In this document: one piece after another, positions 42,825-51,183 of the stretch
How positions within the stretch are numbered: position 1 is the stretch's first letter
Layout: each line of letters starts with the position of its first letter
IMG/VR virus record: IMGVR_UViG_3300045131_001062
Coordinates: 1-63,890 of that record
Origin: a virus
Reading direction: 5' to 3' (one strand)
Length of the DNA stretch: 63,890 nucleotides
The notes under the pieces: model-generated
What the model was told of the DNA's origin: nothing
Database searches by the model: none
Seen by the model: only the letters and a program-made list of their open reading frames with translations
Program-made: the position numbers and the translations under genes

Positions 42825-43729
42825 ATACTTGTGATGGCGAACACTGTGACGGTCCGTGTGCTGATTTGAATTGTTGGCAAAAAGATGGGCCAGCTATTAA
42901 AGTAGGGCCAGATGGTTTTGTGCGATTCGTGGATATGATGGGCGATGACCATGCAATCGTTCAAGCCGCACGGGTGTCTTATGGCAAAGGCACCAAGACA
43001 CCTTCGGATGATCAGACGTTGATTAATCATCTGATGCGACATGGCCACACAACTCCCTTTGAAATGGTCGAGTTCAAGTTCCATGTGCGCGTTCCGATGG
43101 ATACTTGGAGGCAGTGGATTAGGCACCGTACTGCTAGTGTGAACGAGTATTCTACCCGCTATTCGGAAGCAATTGATTCCATGGCAACCACAGACGTGTG
43201 GCGTAGCCAGAGCAAAACTAACAAGCAAGGTAGTGGGACTGATCCTATCCATTGGCCAGAAGATCCGGCTAGGGAACGTGTATCTGATGATCCCAATATG
43301 CATTTAAGCATCAAGGAATTGGAGTTTCATGACCACGCACGCTGCATATACAAGGAACGTCTGGCTATGGGAGTGGCCCGTGAGCAGGCACGCAAGGACT
43401 TGCCACTATCTACGTATACCGAAGCCTATTGGAAGATTGATTTACACAATCTATTTCATTTCTTGGATAAGCGTCTTCGCTCGGATGCTCAGCAAGAGAT
43501 TCGCGAGTTTGCAGAAGCTATTGCCCAATTGATTAGTTCACGAGTTCCTATGGCTTGGGCTGCGTTCAAGTGTTATAAGATGAATGCCGTGACGTTCAGT
43601 GATCACGAAATGCTAGCCTTACACAATATGCTAGTGGATACAGAATTGACGCCTCTAACGGCCATTTCTAAATTTACTACGAATGATCGTGAACGCAAAG
43701 AGTTCGTGGCTAAGGTGATGCCATGCTAG
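42821..43729 (+). CDS. thyX: Flavin-dependent thymidylate synthase ThyX, 302 aa
   Basis: The ThyX signature RHRTASVNEYSTRY is at residues 101-114, preceded by HTTPFEMVEFKFHVRVP and followed by REQARKDLPLSTYTE near residue 187, both conserved in the family. The enzyme makes dTMP from dUMP using FAD, NADPH and methylene-tetrahydrofolate. It is slightly longer than usual because of a Cys-rich N-terminus (CDGEHCDGPCADLNC), which may bind metal. It overlaps both neighbours. Confidence 0.93.
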   Translation: MNTCDGEHCDGPCADLNCWQKDGPAIKVGPDGFVRFVDMMGDDHAIVQAARVSYGKGTKTPSDDQTLINHLMRHGHTTPFEMVEFKFHVRVPMDTWRQWIRHRTASVNEYSTRYSEAIDSMATTDVWRSQSKTNKQGSGTDPIHWPEDPARERVSDDPNMHLSIKELEFHDHARCIYKERLAMGVAREQARKDLPLSTYTEAYWKIDLHNLFHFLDKRLRSDAQQEIREFAEAIAQLISSRVPMAWAAFKCYKMNAVTFSDHEMLALHNMLVDTELTPLTAISKFTTNDRERKEFVAKVMPC

Positions 43730-44025
43730 ATTTTGATAAAATCGAATTCAAGCAAGAATTCTTGGACGGTGATCGCACGCAGTTCAAAGCTAGAGTAGTT
43801 CGTACTGCTTGTATGATTGCCAGAACATCTGAAACATCAAAAACAGATGCGGAGCAAATACAAGTAATGCTAAAGAAAGCATTGTGGGATGCCTTCTATC
43901 GAGAGTTGCTTGGACCTATTGCAGAATTGAAACGGGATGCTTTGGAGTTTGCCACTACGCAAGAAGACTATGACAGAACGGCCGCAACGTGTGCTAAGAT
44001 AGACGAACTATTGAGGTTCAAATGA
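43723..44025 (+). CDS. Hypothetical helical protein, 100 aa
   Basis: Acidic-basic helical protein (ELLGPIAELKRDALEFATTQEDYDRTAATCAKIDELL). It overlaps ThyX and the next gene by a few bases, so it belongs to the same unit. No motif recognised. Confidence 0.7.
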   Translation: MLDFDKIEFKQEFLDGDRTQFKARVVRTACMIARTSETSKTDAEQIQVMLKKALWDAFYRELLGPIAELKRDALEFATTQEDYDRTAATCAKIDELLRFK

Positions 44026-44840
44026 ACGTCAAACTTGAAAAAGATTACTTGAAGATTTCGCTACAAGACATTCTGGAACAACTAACGCTTGATGATAAGA
44101 GATTGATGGCCGCCTACCTTGCTTGCGAAGACGATGTGATCGAGGATGTTGCTAATCAACTCCTGACCGGCTGGACGGAGAGTGGTTGGCACGGTGGCCG
44201 TTCGGCTGGTCAGGCAGAACCGACTGGTGCTTTGGATATCTGGCGTCGTCGGCTTGCACTACGTTGTGGCGAGGTAGCCGTCAAGGAAATCGAAGACCTT
44301 AAGAACAGTTTGAAGTATGCCGATCAACTTAATCGTGAACTGCATGATCATATTGTCACTTGCCATGAGCGATTGATGCATAACAATATACCGCAGCCGG
44401 TTGGGCAATTTAGGTATGATCCCTCCTACAAGGATAAGGTTGTTCTCAGTAAAGAAGAAGTGGCCAAGGGAACGATTAGAATTGTCTTCGATGGTCCTCC
44501 CGGTCCCGAAGCTGGACGTTTCGTGGAAGTTGAAGATGAATCTGGTAAGTCAGTCAGCGTAGGAGAGTGGTCGCAGGAAGGTGATTATTGGTATCTGACG
44601 ATTAAATCTCCTGCTAACCAAAAGTATGAACAGCGGATCAATCAACTACAAGAAGAGTTAGGACTTAAATTAGCTGCCTGTTCTTGTGCTGCGATTATGG
44701 ACACACCAGAAACCCATGAACAGAATAAGTCAGTTACTAGGGAGAGTCCAGCTTGGACCCCAGCTTTTGAAGCTGTGATGCGTAGAACGGCGGAATGCAT
44801 TGAACTCAGGAGCAAAGTAGGATCCAAGGAGTCACTATGA
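44022..44840 (+). CDS. Hypothetical phage protein, 272 aa
   Basis: A helical N-terminus (KISLQDILEQLTLDDKRLMAAYLA) is followed by a central IRIVFDGPPGPEAGRFVEVED element seen in many unrelated phage early proteins, and a helical C-terminus with Cys residues (AACSCAAIM). Function unknown. The ATGA overlap with the next gene implies coupling. Confidence 0.7.
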   Translation: MNVKLEKDYLKISLQDILEQLTLDDKRLMAAYLACEDDVIEDVANQLLTGWTESGWHGGRSAGQAEPTGALDIWRRRLALRCGEVAVKEIEDLKNSLKYADQLNRELHDHIVTCHERLMHNNIPQPVGQFRYDPSYKDKVVLSKEEVAKGTIRIVFDGPPGPEAGRFVEVEDESGKSVSVGEWSQEGDYWYLTIKSPANQKYEQRINQLQEELGLKLAACSCAAIMDTPETHEQNKSVTRESPAWTPAFEAVMRRTAECIELRSKVGSKESL

Positions 44841-45007
44841 AACTCGACGAGTTCATCGAAGTTAAAATGGAAGAAATCAAGCGGTTCAAATACTTCTGGC
44901 ACCACTCGATGCTACAGGAACCTAAGGATTTCCCGGATCAACTGTCTGAACCTGAGTGGGAAGGAAAGCTAGCCGAATATCTGGAGGACTGTGATGATGA
45001 TAATTGA
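44837..45007 (+). CDS. Small hypothetical protein, 56 aa
   Basis: This short gene begins in an ATGA overlap with the previous stop. It has the small phage pattern ...FKYFWHHSMLQEPKDFPD then LSEPEWEGKLAEYLE, helical with conserved Trp/Phe residues. It ends in DCDDDN and overlaps the next gene. Confidence 0.65.
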   Translation: MKLDEFIEVKMEEIKRFKYFWHHSMLQEPKDFPDQLSEPEWEGKLAEYLEDCDDDN

Positions 45008-45266
45008 ATGTAAGTGCGGTTGGAAGTTTGACCGGGAAGCCCGTAAGGACTGTCCCGGTTGTGGCCGCATATATGCAACGGAAGTTGAGTATCTGCAAAA
45101 TCAGAACCGATTACTGGTCATGCAGTTGAAGAAGTGGCAAGAAGCTTTTCGTAATGGCGGGCGACAGACTTCCTTAGCAGACTGGAACTTTGGATTAAAG
45201 AAGTGCTGCGAGGAAACGACTGAGGCGATTAAGTTGGGGACTATGAAGTACGGAGAGCAAGGATGA
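44994..45266 (+). CDS. Zinc-ribbon protein, 90 aa
   Basis: The N-terminus has CKCGW and CPGCG (about residues 6-22), a rubredoxin-like C-X-C...C-X2-C cluster, followed by a helix rich in Leu/Gln and Glu. GGAGG lies six bases before the ATG; an ATG one codon later is equally possible. Role unknown, possibly DNA or RNA binding. Confidence 0.7.
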   Translation: MMIIECKCGWKFDREARKDCPGCGRIYATEVEYLQNQNRLLVMQLKKWQEAFRNGGRQTSLADWNFGLKKCCEETTEAIKLGTMKYGEQG

Positions 45267-45904
45267 ATGATCAATTCGTAGTTAAGGATTCAGGAAATCG
45301 GCAAGAATTCCCAACAGGTAGCCGAAGGGATACAAATGAAGGAAAGTCTCGTCCCGACCTTGTTAGTCCCTTCTTTCTTGAGCGTCTTGGGGCGCACATG
45401 CAAAAGGGACTGGCAAAGTACGGTGAGCACAACTGGGCAAAAGGCCAGCCTACCGCCCGATACTTGGAATCGGCAATGCGACATCTTGTACAATTACTTA
45501 AGGGCGATCGTGATGAGGACCACGCGGCTGCGGTCGCGTTCAACATCATGGGAATCGTACACAATGAAGAATGTATTCGTCTCGGCCTACTTCCCGCCGA
45601 ATTAGGCGTGTTGACTCATCCTTGGTTGGAACAAACTCGTACAGTTCCGGCACCGATTGATAGCCCATCGACAGGCATCCCGCCAATTACAGAGCCGCAA
45701 GTCATTCTAGACTTTCCGCCTAGGACTGAGCGGGATGACAGAATTGACAAGTTAATGATTAGCGCGGTAGAAGAACGGCTCAACAAATTACAACGAGAAG
45801 GAATTGAGGCGGCCAAACAAGGGATGCATACGTGCCCATATGAAATGAATTCAGTGGAATCAAAACATTGGTGGATTGGGTATCATTCAGTATCCACGTT
45901 TTGA
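45263..45904 (+). CDS. DUF5664 dATP/dGTP pyrophosphohydrolase-like protein, 213 aa
   Basis: The N-terminal 110 residues fit the DUF5664 pattern: SRRDTNEGKSRPDLVSPFFLERLG, GLAKYGEHNW, YLESAMRHLVQLLKGDRDEDHAAAVAFNIMG. It is a MazG-like fold expected to hydrolyse dNTPs. The C-terminal part (EGIEAAKQGMHTCPYEMNS, HWWIGY) resembles ribosome modulation factor-like tails. With ThyX and the polymerase it suggests control of nucleotide pools. Confidence 0.75.
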   Translation: MNDQFVVKDSGNRQEFPTGSRRDTNEGKSRPDLVSPFFLERLGAHMQKGLAKYGEHNWAKGQPTARYLESAMRHLVQLLKGDRDEDHAAAVAFNIMGIVHNEECIRLGLLPAELGVLTHPWLEQTRTVPAPIDSPSTGIPPITEPQVILDFPPRTERDDRIDKLMISAVEERLNKLQREGIEAAKQGMHTCPYEMNSVESKHWWIGYHSVSTF

Positions 45905-45933
45905 GGCGGGGTAATAAGTGACTAAGGAATAAG

Positions 45934-46404
45934 ATGAAACTAATCACACAAGACGGACCGCGGTGCATGATCTACTCGGCAGCCATGCTGCTGAACTGTG
46001 ATCCTGCTGAGATTGTTGAGTTCATTAAGCATGACGGCACTGAGATTACCTTCGAGGGTCAGCAGGGCCAGAAGCAAATGAAGGGTGTTCACATACAAGA
46101 GATTGTGGACTTTGCATGGACTAAGGGATATGCTCTGATGCAGATCGAATTGTTCCCGACCATTGCGCCGGATCGGGAGACACAACCCATTTTGATCTGG
46201 ACCAAACCCACATGTAGCCGCAGGTTCATGGCTTACTTGCGCTTCCATGATGCACTAATCTGGTGCAAGGCTGGATCCAGTTCGCCGGAACACATGGTGG
46301 CGTGGGATGCAGCTGAACAGAAAGTCTATGATTCGCACGGATTCATTAAGCCGTTGAAGGATTACGTGATCGCTGCGGCGTGGTTGGCCATTAAGATTCG
46401 CTAG
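45934..46404 (+). CDS. Papain/C39-fold peptidase-like protein, 156 aa
   Basis: Opening QDGPRCMIYSAAMLL has Cys11 in the place of a C39-type nucleophile; His120 in SSSPEHMVAWD and Asp133 in KVYDSHG could complete a triad. Such small proteins are seen in phages as cytoplasmic peptidase-like folds of unknown substrate. The start has AAGGAATAAG upstream. Confidence 0.65.
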   Translation: MKLITQDGPRCMIYSAAMLLNCDPAEIVEFIKHDGTEITFEGQQGQKQMKGVHIQEIVDFAWTKGYALMQIELFPTIAPDRETQPILIWTKPTCSRRFMAYLRFHDALIWCKAGSSSPEHMVAWDAAEQKVYDSHGFIKPLKDYVIAAAWLAIKIR

Positions 46405-46425
46405 TAAATGTTGATAGGGAACACC

Positions 46426-46872
46426 ATGACAAAGAATGTATACAATTTCGTCAAGAGTTTGAAACTGTCTGGTAAGTGCCTAGATGTAGGCTCGTATGAC
46501 GTGAACGGATCAGTACGAGATTTGTTCACGGACTACACCGGACTGGATATGCGGGCTGGACCCAACGTAGACATCGTATCAAAAAGTGAATACATGCCAT
46601 TTGGGCCAGTTACGTTCGATGTCGTAACTTGTCTCGAAATGTTGGAGCATGATGCAACACCGGAAACAACTATATCTGAGATATCGCGTGTCTTAAAGCC
46701 GGGAGGCACTGTAGTGATTACACTGCCGGGAATCGGATTCCCTAAGCATGAGTATCCGTGTGACTACTGGAGGGTAACTACAGAAGGACTGACGTTGTGG
46801 ATGTGGAGGTTTCGTGAGGTAGTTGTTACGGAAGACAAAACTCATGTGTATGGGACTGGAAGGAAAGCCTAA
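46426..46872 (+). CDS. SAM-dependent methyltransferase (class I), 148 aa
   Basis: CLDVGSYDVNGS (about residues 16-27, motif I), FDVVTCLEMLEHDATP and ISRVLKPGGTVVITLPG are typical of small class I enzymes that methylate small molecules or sugars. The start at 46426 has AGGGA upstream; an ATG at 46408 is possible. Target unknown; glycan or nucleotide methylation would fit the nearby sugar-related genes. Confidence 0.82.
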   Translation: MTKNVYNFVKSLKLSGKCLDVGSYDVNGSVRDLFTDYTGLDMRAGPNVDIVSKSEYMPFGPVTFDVVTCLEMLEHDATPETTISEISRVLKPGGTVVITLPGIGFPKHEYPCDYWRVTTEGLTLWMWRFREVVVTEDKTHVYGTGRKA

Positions 46873-46887
46873 ATAAAGGATACTGCT

Positions 46888-47145
46888 ATGAAACTTACTA
46901 AGATGAATTTGAGGCAGGTTGTGCATTCATTGTTGTTCGACCCATATGATCCGACGAATCGGGTCATCTATGAATCGGATAACCCGGCGGTGTATTTGGC
47001 CCAGGCCATTGCCGAATTGAAGATGATGCAATTGACCATGATTACCACCGACCGACTACGCACAGCCGTTCGACTGCTGGTGATGATTATTCTCATCATG
47101 ACGCCCAAAACTGTAACACCCAAGGAGCCCAATGGTAAGGCGTGA
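46888..47145 (+). CDS. Hypothetical protein, 85 aa
   Basis: Helical protein with AAAGGATACTGCT before the ATG. Two hydrophobic segments, AVYLAQAIAELKMMQLTMI and LLVMIILIM, may be amphipathic or membrane-associated helices. It overlaps the VRR-NUC gene. No family recognised. Confidence 0.65.
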   Translation: MKLTKMNLRQVVHSLLFDPYDPTNRVIYESDNPAVYLAQAIAELKMMQLTMITTDRLRTAVRLLVMIILIMTPKTVTPKEPNGKA

Positions 47146-47464
47146 GTCAAAAATCCAAAAGGCTATTAAGGAATACCTTGTGGAGCGGGCGTGGTTTGTA
47201 AAAGACACGCATGGTAACATGTACCAGTCCGGATTCCCGGACTTGTACTGTTGCCATAAAATGTACGGGCCACGATGGATTGAGTGCAAATTGCCTAACA
47301 TGGTGGGGTCACATTTCACGGCAGCCCAACTAATCACCTTCCCCAAAATGACACTTCATGGTAGTGGGGTGTGGGTGTTGACAGCAGCGACGGATTACGA
47401 GTACAAGAAGTTGTTTGAACAACCAAACTGGCATCAGTATTTGGATGTGTGGAGAATGCGCTAA
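47132..47464 (+). CDS. VRR-NUC domain nuclease, 110 aa
   Basis: The VRR-NUC pattern is visible: SGFPDLYCC with Asp37 and WIECKLP with Glu51 and Lys53 form the PD-(D/E)XK-type active site, preceded by an N-terminal helix (RRESKIQKAIKEYL). Stand-alone VRR-NUC proteins of this size occur in many phages and resolve DNA junctions or process ends. Stop and next start overlap by one base. Confidence 0.85.
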   Translation: MVRRESKIQKAIKEYLVERAWFVKDTHGNMYQSGFPDLYCCHKMYGPRWIECKLPNMVGSHFTAAQLITFPKMTLHGSGVWVLTAATDYEYKKLFEQPNWHQYLDVWRMR

Positions 47465-47958
47465 TGAAACACGTAGGTATATATTTAGACATTGCGAATC
47501 TTTTTTACTCCGCCCGCGCGAAGTATGGTGGAGCGTATAAGTTGGATTACGCAAAGTATATGACGTTTGTGCAGGATTTAGGCAACATCGTTACGGCAAG
47601 GGCGTACGGGTCACAGATGGATCACGAAGCTGATTCATTCATTGGTCGCTTGTCCGAGCTTGGGATCACGCCCATCTACGAAAAGACCAAAGCGATTAAA
47701 CTCCGTGATGGCACGGTCAAGCACAAGTTCTGCTGGAGCGTGGGCATTGCCGTGGAAGTAATCCGCGACATGCCGGGCATAGACCTTGTCGTGTTGGGTA
47801 GTGGCAATGGGGATATGATTCCACTAGTCAAATACCTGATGGAGAATCGCAAACAGGTATTAATCCTCGCGTGCAGTATAAGCAAAGACCTAGCGGCTAT
47901 TGAGGGACTTACGATTTGCGAAATCCCTAAGTCGATGTTTGAAGTGGGCCGTGGTTAA
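47464..47958 (+). CDS. NYN (PIN-like) domain protein, LabA/DUF88 type, 164 aa
   Basis: GIYLDIANLF (Asp9, Asn12) and the later DLVVLGSGNGDMIPLVKYL carry the acidic and Gly residues of the NYN metal-dependent RNase fold. The protein may cut RNA. It is the last gene of the second replication block; a hairpin and the early promoter follow. Confidence 0.8.
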   Translation: MKHVGIYLDIANLFYSARAKYGGAYKLDYAKYMTFVQDLGNIVTARAYGSQMDHEADSFIGRLSELGITPIYEKTKAIKLRDGTVKHKFCWSVGIAVEVIRDMPGIDLVVLGSGNGDMIPLVKYLMENRKQVLILACSISKDLAAIEGLTICEIPKSMFEVGRG

Positions 47959-48007
47959 TCAAATCAATATTTGGTTTTGCCTGATTCAGCAAAATCTGAT
48001 TTGATTA
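47956..48007. terminator. Large AT-rich imperfect hairpin between replication and early units
   Basis: TAATCAAATCA (47956-47966) is inverted as TGATTTGATTA (47997-48007). Inside, GGTTTTGC pairs with GCAAAATC (one wobble), leaving the loop CTGATTCA. The left arm overlaps the last codon of the NYN gene. It could end transcription from the left or bind a regulator before the early promoter. The stretch to 48203 has no gene. Confidence 0.6.
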
Positions 48008-48068
48008 CGTGCAGCAAGAAGTGTGCCAGTCCATGCTAAAATGCGAAAATAAAAGTCTGTAAATTGTG

Positions 48069-48097
48069 CTTGACAGGGCGCGGCTATTCCTTTATAG
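48069..48097 (+). promoter_or_regulatory. Strong early sigma70-like promoter
   Basis: TTGACA (48069-48074), 17 bp, TATAGT (48092-48097). Upstream (48026-48068) it shares with the left-end promoter the sequence TCCATGCTAAAA, a TGCG, an A/T-rich stretch and TGCTTGACA. It drives the large right-hand set of small genes. Confidence 0.85.
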
Positions 48098-48203
48098 TTG
48101 TGGCATGATAGCAGTGGAACAAGTGATGCAGCGAATCATGCAAAATGATTTGATTAGCTGTGTCATTGTTTGTAACACAACAATAAGTAATGGAGTTAAT
48201 CAC

Positions 48204-48404
48204 ATGAGCAAGTGGTGCGGAACTAAGCCGGTCAAGTGCGACGTATGCAACAAGCAGTTGGAACTCCACTTCGTGGATGGTGCGACCGTGTATGGCCCGT
48301 GGGGAATCATGTGTATGACCTGCCACGCGGAGGTGGGTCGTGGGTTGGGCACGGGGTGTGGGCAGAAGTACAGTCTTGCAACGCTTGAAAAGGTGGCGGG
48401 CTAA
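48204..48404 (+). CDS. Zinc-binding small protein, 66 aa
   Basis: The start at 48204 lies downstream of the promoter; longer frames would include the promoter itself. The sequence has CDVCNK and CMTCH, plus more Cys/His, forming a likely zinc ribbon. It is the first gene after the strong promoter, a position often held by early host-takeover proteins. Function unknown. Confidence 0.72.
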   Translation: MSKWCGTKPVKCDVCNKQLELHFVDGATVYGPWGIMCMTCHAEVGRGLGTGCGQKYSLATLEKVAG

Positions 48405-48406
48405 TC

Positions 48407-48625
48407 ATGCCAACAATGCGCGTAATGGATAGCTTTCTACTGAAAGATGTGCACCTGATCACGGCGTGGCGTGATGGGTGCATATATCGAACAAAGTCTG
48501 TGGGAATCTTCCACCGCGACAGTGTGAAGCACTTAAGCCCAGACAAGTACGTGCTTTGCTCGGTATCTACCAAGTTGATGAAGCCGGGATCGCCGCCAAT
48601 TGAATATAAGATGTGGGAGGATTAA
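48407..48625 (+). CDS. Small hypothetical protein, 72 aa
   Basis: Starts two bases after the previous stop. Basic beta-rich sequence (DVHLITAWRDGCIYRTKSVGIF). No recognisable motif or membrane segment. Confidence 0.65.
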   Translation: MPTMRVMDSFLLKDVHLITAWRDGCIYRTKSVGIFHRDSVKHLSPDKYVLCSVSTKLMKPGSPPIEYKMWED

Positions 48626-48629
48626 TTCT

Positions 48630-48971
48630 GTGAACGCTATACGTTACTATCAGCAGGGAATCATTACAGCCGAAGAGTGCAACGAGAAACTGCGCGAGCA
48701 TGGATCGAAGGAGCGCGTGCCCGTTGCATATGAGAATGGGCAGGACATTGCTACAGGAATCCGCCGCAAGAATACGGCGTATGTCACATACGGAAGCATA
48801 AGCTGTGACTTCATCTACTCATACGAAATGTATGATGATCGGGGCATAATCATTACATCTGGTGCCCACCTAAAGACTCGGGACCAGTTGAAGGCGATGG
48901 GTACAGCCTTTGATCGCGCAGCAGGTCAAGCAATTCTCGATCCGGGTTGTGCCATTCTGGTACTGATGTAA
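48630..48971 (+). CDS. Hypothetical protein with GTG start, 113 aa
   Basis: GGGAGG at 48615-48620 lies nine bases before GTG, giving MNAIRYYQQGIITAEECNEKL, a helical N-terminus with DYR-like pattern. Upstream ATG at 48600 would overlap the previous gene and its ribosome site is worse. The protein is soluble (TAYVTYGSISCDFIYSYEMYDDRG). Function unknown. Confidence 0.65.
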   Translation: MNAIRYYQQGIITAEECNEKLREHGSKERVPVAYENGQDIATGIRRKNTAYVTYGSISCDFIYSYEMYDDRGIIITSGAHLKTRDQLKAMGTAFDRAAGQAILDPGCAILVLM

Positions 48972-49075
48972 TGAAACTCAACTGCCACTCGCTTGACAAA
49001 GCATACGTTCGCAAGGTCAACAAGATTAAACCCACCCCGATCAGCAAATACGTTAAGTTCGTGAGGGCTAAGTAA
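48971..49075 (+). CDS. Basic miniprotein, 34 aa
   Basis: The ATG overlaps the previous stop by one base, and its stop is directly followed by the next ATG, so the short frame fits the gap exactly. The product is strongly basic (VRKVNKIK, KYVKFVRAK). Possibly a nucleic-acid-binding or regulatory peptide. Confidence 0.45.
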   Translation: MKLNCHSLDKAYVRKVNKIKPTPISKYVKFVRAK

Positions 49076-49396
49076 ATGAGCGCGCCAGTACGGCTAATCA
49101 ATACGAACGGAAGTGAGCAGTTCCGCTTCGATACCTTCGAGCAGGCGTTAGCGGAAATGGCAAAGTACACCGAAGTCCCTAGTGATTATGCGCCTGGGGA
49201 TGAGGTTGGCGACAGTGAGGATCGCATCTGGATGATCGAGTTCCTGCGTAGCACGCAGCAGGCGGAACTGTATGCCCAGTTCATTACGCGATTCGCGGGT
49301 CTCTCGGATGATCAATTAGCCACGGTCGTGGCGGTCTTGGAAATGCCAGTTGCTAACCTGACCGAACACGAAAGGGACGGACGATATTGTTGGTAG
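49076..49396 (+). CDS. Hypothetical acidic protein, 106 aa
   Basis: Acidic helical protein (FDTFEQALAEMAKYTEVP, WMIEFLRSTQQAELYAQFITRF). The ATG is contiguous with the previous stop. No known family; no secretion signal. Confidence 0.68.
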   Translation: MSAPVRLINTNGSEQFRFDTFEQALAEMAKYTEVPSDYAPGDEVGDSEDRIWMIEFLRSTQQAELYAQFITRFAGLSDDQLATVVAVLEMPVANLTEHERDGRYCW

Positions 49397-49437
49397 TTGT
49401 TGCTTTAATCTGGACGCTAGTGAAGCTATAAGTAAGG

Positions 49438-50049
49438 ATGCTATCCGTGCACTATATCGAAAACATAACGCCTGAGATTCGGCGCATCATGAACGCCACG
49501 TTCCCGCTGTACAAGGGAACTAAGATTAGCGTGCTAGTTTGTGACCGCGAGATAAGCCTCGCGTCTGGTTGGGAGGGTGGTTCGAAGGATTACCATCGTG
49601 TGATTAACTTGGCTACAATGGAAGTGGTCTGCATACCTGAGAACGGGCATCACTGGTGCCAGCCCGGTGCCTATGTCTTGAAGACGATTCCGCAAGGCTT
49701 CGCTGTGGTGCGGCACGAGATCATCTGTGGTAAAGATTGTGGGTTAGTGATTCTCGTACATCCTAGCACAATGTGTCCTATGCTGGAGGCTCCTAAGCCC
49801 GACGGATTATCCGAGGACGAGAAGCTGGTGCTGGCCTATACCCGCGGGTTGAAGAGTTCCTATGGTGGGATTAGTCAGTACCGCTTCCACTGCTTGAACC
49901 GGCGCAAGGGAATGTCACGTAAACGCTACGATGAAGCAAGGGAGACACTGACTAAGAATGGACTGTTGAACGGGGCGGGCGCAATAACCGCCAAGGGTAA
50001 GAATGTGTTGGAAGCTACGAATCCGCGTTGGCACTACGAGGTAATGTAA
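49438..50049 (+). CDS. Hypothetical protein, 203 aa
   Basis: A beta-rich N-terminal half with Cys/His residues (CIPENGHHWCQPGAYVLKTIPQGF, HEIICGKDCGLVILVHP) may bind a metal. The C-terminal third looks like a winged helix-turn-helix: EDEKLVLAYTRGL, then SRKRYDEARETLTKNGLLNGAGAIT. A DNA-binding regulator is possible but unproved. Confidence 0.65.
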   Translation: MLSVHYIENITPEIRRIMNATFPLYKGTKISVLVCDREISLASGWEGGSKDYHRVINLATMEVVCIPENGHHWCQPGAYVLKTIPQGFAVVRHEIICGKDCGLVILVHPSTMCPMLEAPKPDGLSEDEKLVLAYTRGLKSSYGGISQYRFHCLNRRKGMSRKRYDEARETLTKNGLLNGAGAITAKGKNVLEATNPRWHYEVM

Positions 50050-50054
50050 CTACT

Positions 50055-50381
50055 ATGAGAGCTTGGATCACGGATCTGCGAATGTTGAAGTCGATTAACT
50101 TGCTGGACGATGAAGGGGGAATTGAAACGGATGGGTTTGAGAACCGATACACGAAAGAACAATACGTCCTCGACCTCGGTAGCGGAATCATGAGCGTCGA
50201 GGACATAGAGATACACGAACGAGACGTTATTTCCGATAAGAATGGTGAGGTTTGGGAAGTGACCTTCACGCGTGGTTGCTTCTACGCCGTGGAACACGCC
50301 CACAACGAACTGGATAATCAACGCCATAAGCTGCTGTGGACGCTGGGCAACGTGGCAATCATAGGGCATGTTCACTCATGA
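50055..50381 (+). CDS. YopX-like protein, 108 aa
   Basis: The C-terminal half has the YopX pattern: EDIEIHERDVISDKNGEVWEVTFTRGCFYA followed by LGNVAIIGHVH. YopX-family proteins are small phage proteins of unknown role. The start has ACTACT before the ATG and no good ribosome site; overlaps the next gene. Confidence 0.6.
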   Translation: MRAWITDLRMLKSINLLDDEGGIETDGFENRYTKEQYVLDLGSGIMSVEDIEIHERDVISDKNGEVWEVTFTRGCFYAVEHAHNELDNQRHKLLWTLGNVAIIGHVHS

Positions 50382-50608
50382 GCGTAATCGCACTATGGAT
50401 GAAGAGACTCCACTACACTGTGGGCGTGAGTGGCGTGACAATGATTCGCCCCACCAAGACGGACGATGGTACGTTGTGGTATGATGTATACAAGGGAGAG
50501 GATATCTGGGCACGCGTCAATGCCAAGGCGATCGAAGTGATTCGCTATGGCAAGAAAACAGAGCCTGCTGAACCACTACCGGAGTACTCCGATGAACTGC
50601 CGTTCTGA
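50378..50608 (+). CDS. Hypothetical protein, 76 aa
   Basis: Begins in an ATGA overlap. A beta-rich protein, possibly an SH3-like fold (YTVGVSGVTMIRPTKTDDGTLWYDVYKGED), with an acidic Pro-rich C-terminus. Function unknown. Confidence 0.6.
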   Translation: MSVIALWMKRLHYTVGVSGVTMIRPTKTDDGTLWYDVYKGEDIWARVNAKAIEVIRYGKKTEPAEPLPEYSDELPF

Positions 50609-50822
50609 TAATCGAAAGAACATGAGCCGCGAAGTGGAAGTAACATTCACTCTGAAATCTTGCAATGATTGTCGTCACACGTTACTGATGTACTATGGTA
50701 CTCCTGATAAGATTGCTCGTAAACACGTATGTATCCACCCAAAACAGTGTTCTATGCGTAAGTTGCGCCAAGATCGCATGATTCCTGTGCGGTGCCCGTT
50801 GCGGGAAGGAGCGAAGTACTAA
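50592..50822 (+). CDS. Cys-rich zinc-binding protein, 76 aa
   Basis: GGAG at 50581 precedes the ATG by seven bases; an internal ATG at 50622 is possible. CNDCRHT, CIHPKQC and RCPL suggest a zinc fold of the type common in small phage proteins. It overlaps the previous frame by 17 bases. Confidence 0.62.
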   Translation: MNCRSDNRKNMSREVEVTFTLKSCNDCRHTLLMYYGTPDKIARKHVCIHPKQCSMRKLRQDRMIPVRCPLREGAKY

Positions 50823-51034
50823 TGAGAGAAGATTCTGCAGTATTGACTATACCTGAGGCTCTGGAAATGCAGATCAGACATCTACTGGAATGGAAGCCTA
50901 GGCTATCTACGGAATGTCTGCGGGACTTAGGTGTGTGGTTAATCGAACAGAACGCCCGTCCAATGCTGACCGGGCATGAGGTTGCCCGCGGAGATGATAT
51001 AACTGAGTTTGTTTGTAACTGGAGGCCGTCGTGA
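50822..51034 (+). CDS. Hypothetical protein, 70 aa
   Basis: Starts in an overlap with the previous stop. Helical, Leu/Trp-rich (ALEMQIRHLLEWKPRLSTECLRDLGVWL), with no motif known. Ribosome site GGAAGGAGCG upstream. Confidence 0.68.
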   Translation: MREDSAVLTIPEALEMQIRHLLEWKPRLSTECLRDLGVWLIEQNARPMLTGHEVARGDDITEFVCNWRPS

Positions 51035-51183
51035 AACCGGCGCCCCTTATTCTGGAGAGTTGCTTTAATTGTGCCCACTGGGTGCAGCGAAAAGTGGTAG
51101 CATGTGGACGTTCACGAACTAATCGTAAGTTGCGTAAGGATTTGCGGCCACCATCTTGGTGCCCAATGAGGAAGAAATCATGA
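51031..51183 (+). CDS. Zinc-binding miniprotein with GTG start, 50 aa
   Basis: GGAGG lies five bases before GTG. The peptide has CFNCAHW, ACG and WCPM, a spaced four-Cys pattern like those in other small proteins here. It overlaps both neighbours by four bases. Confidence 0.6.
   Translation: MKPAPLILESCFNCAHWVQRKVVACGRSRTNRKLRKDLRPPSWCPMRKKS

Noticed and set aside
39443-45904. 2-aminoadenine (Z) genome system suggested by a family A polymerase and a dATP-hydrolase-like protein
   Set aside because: No PurZ-like adenylosuccinate synthetase gene is present; DUF5664 proteins occur in many ordinary phages.
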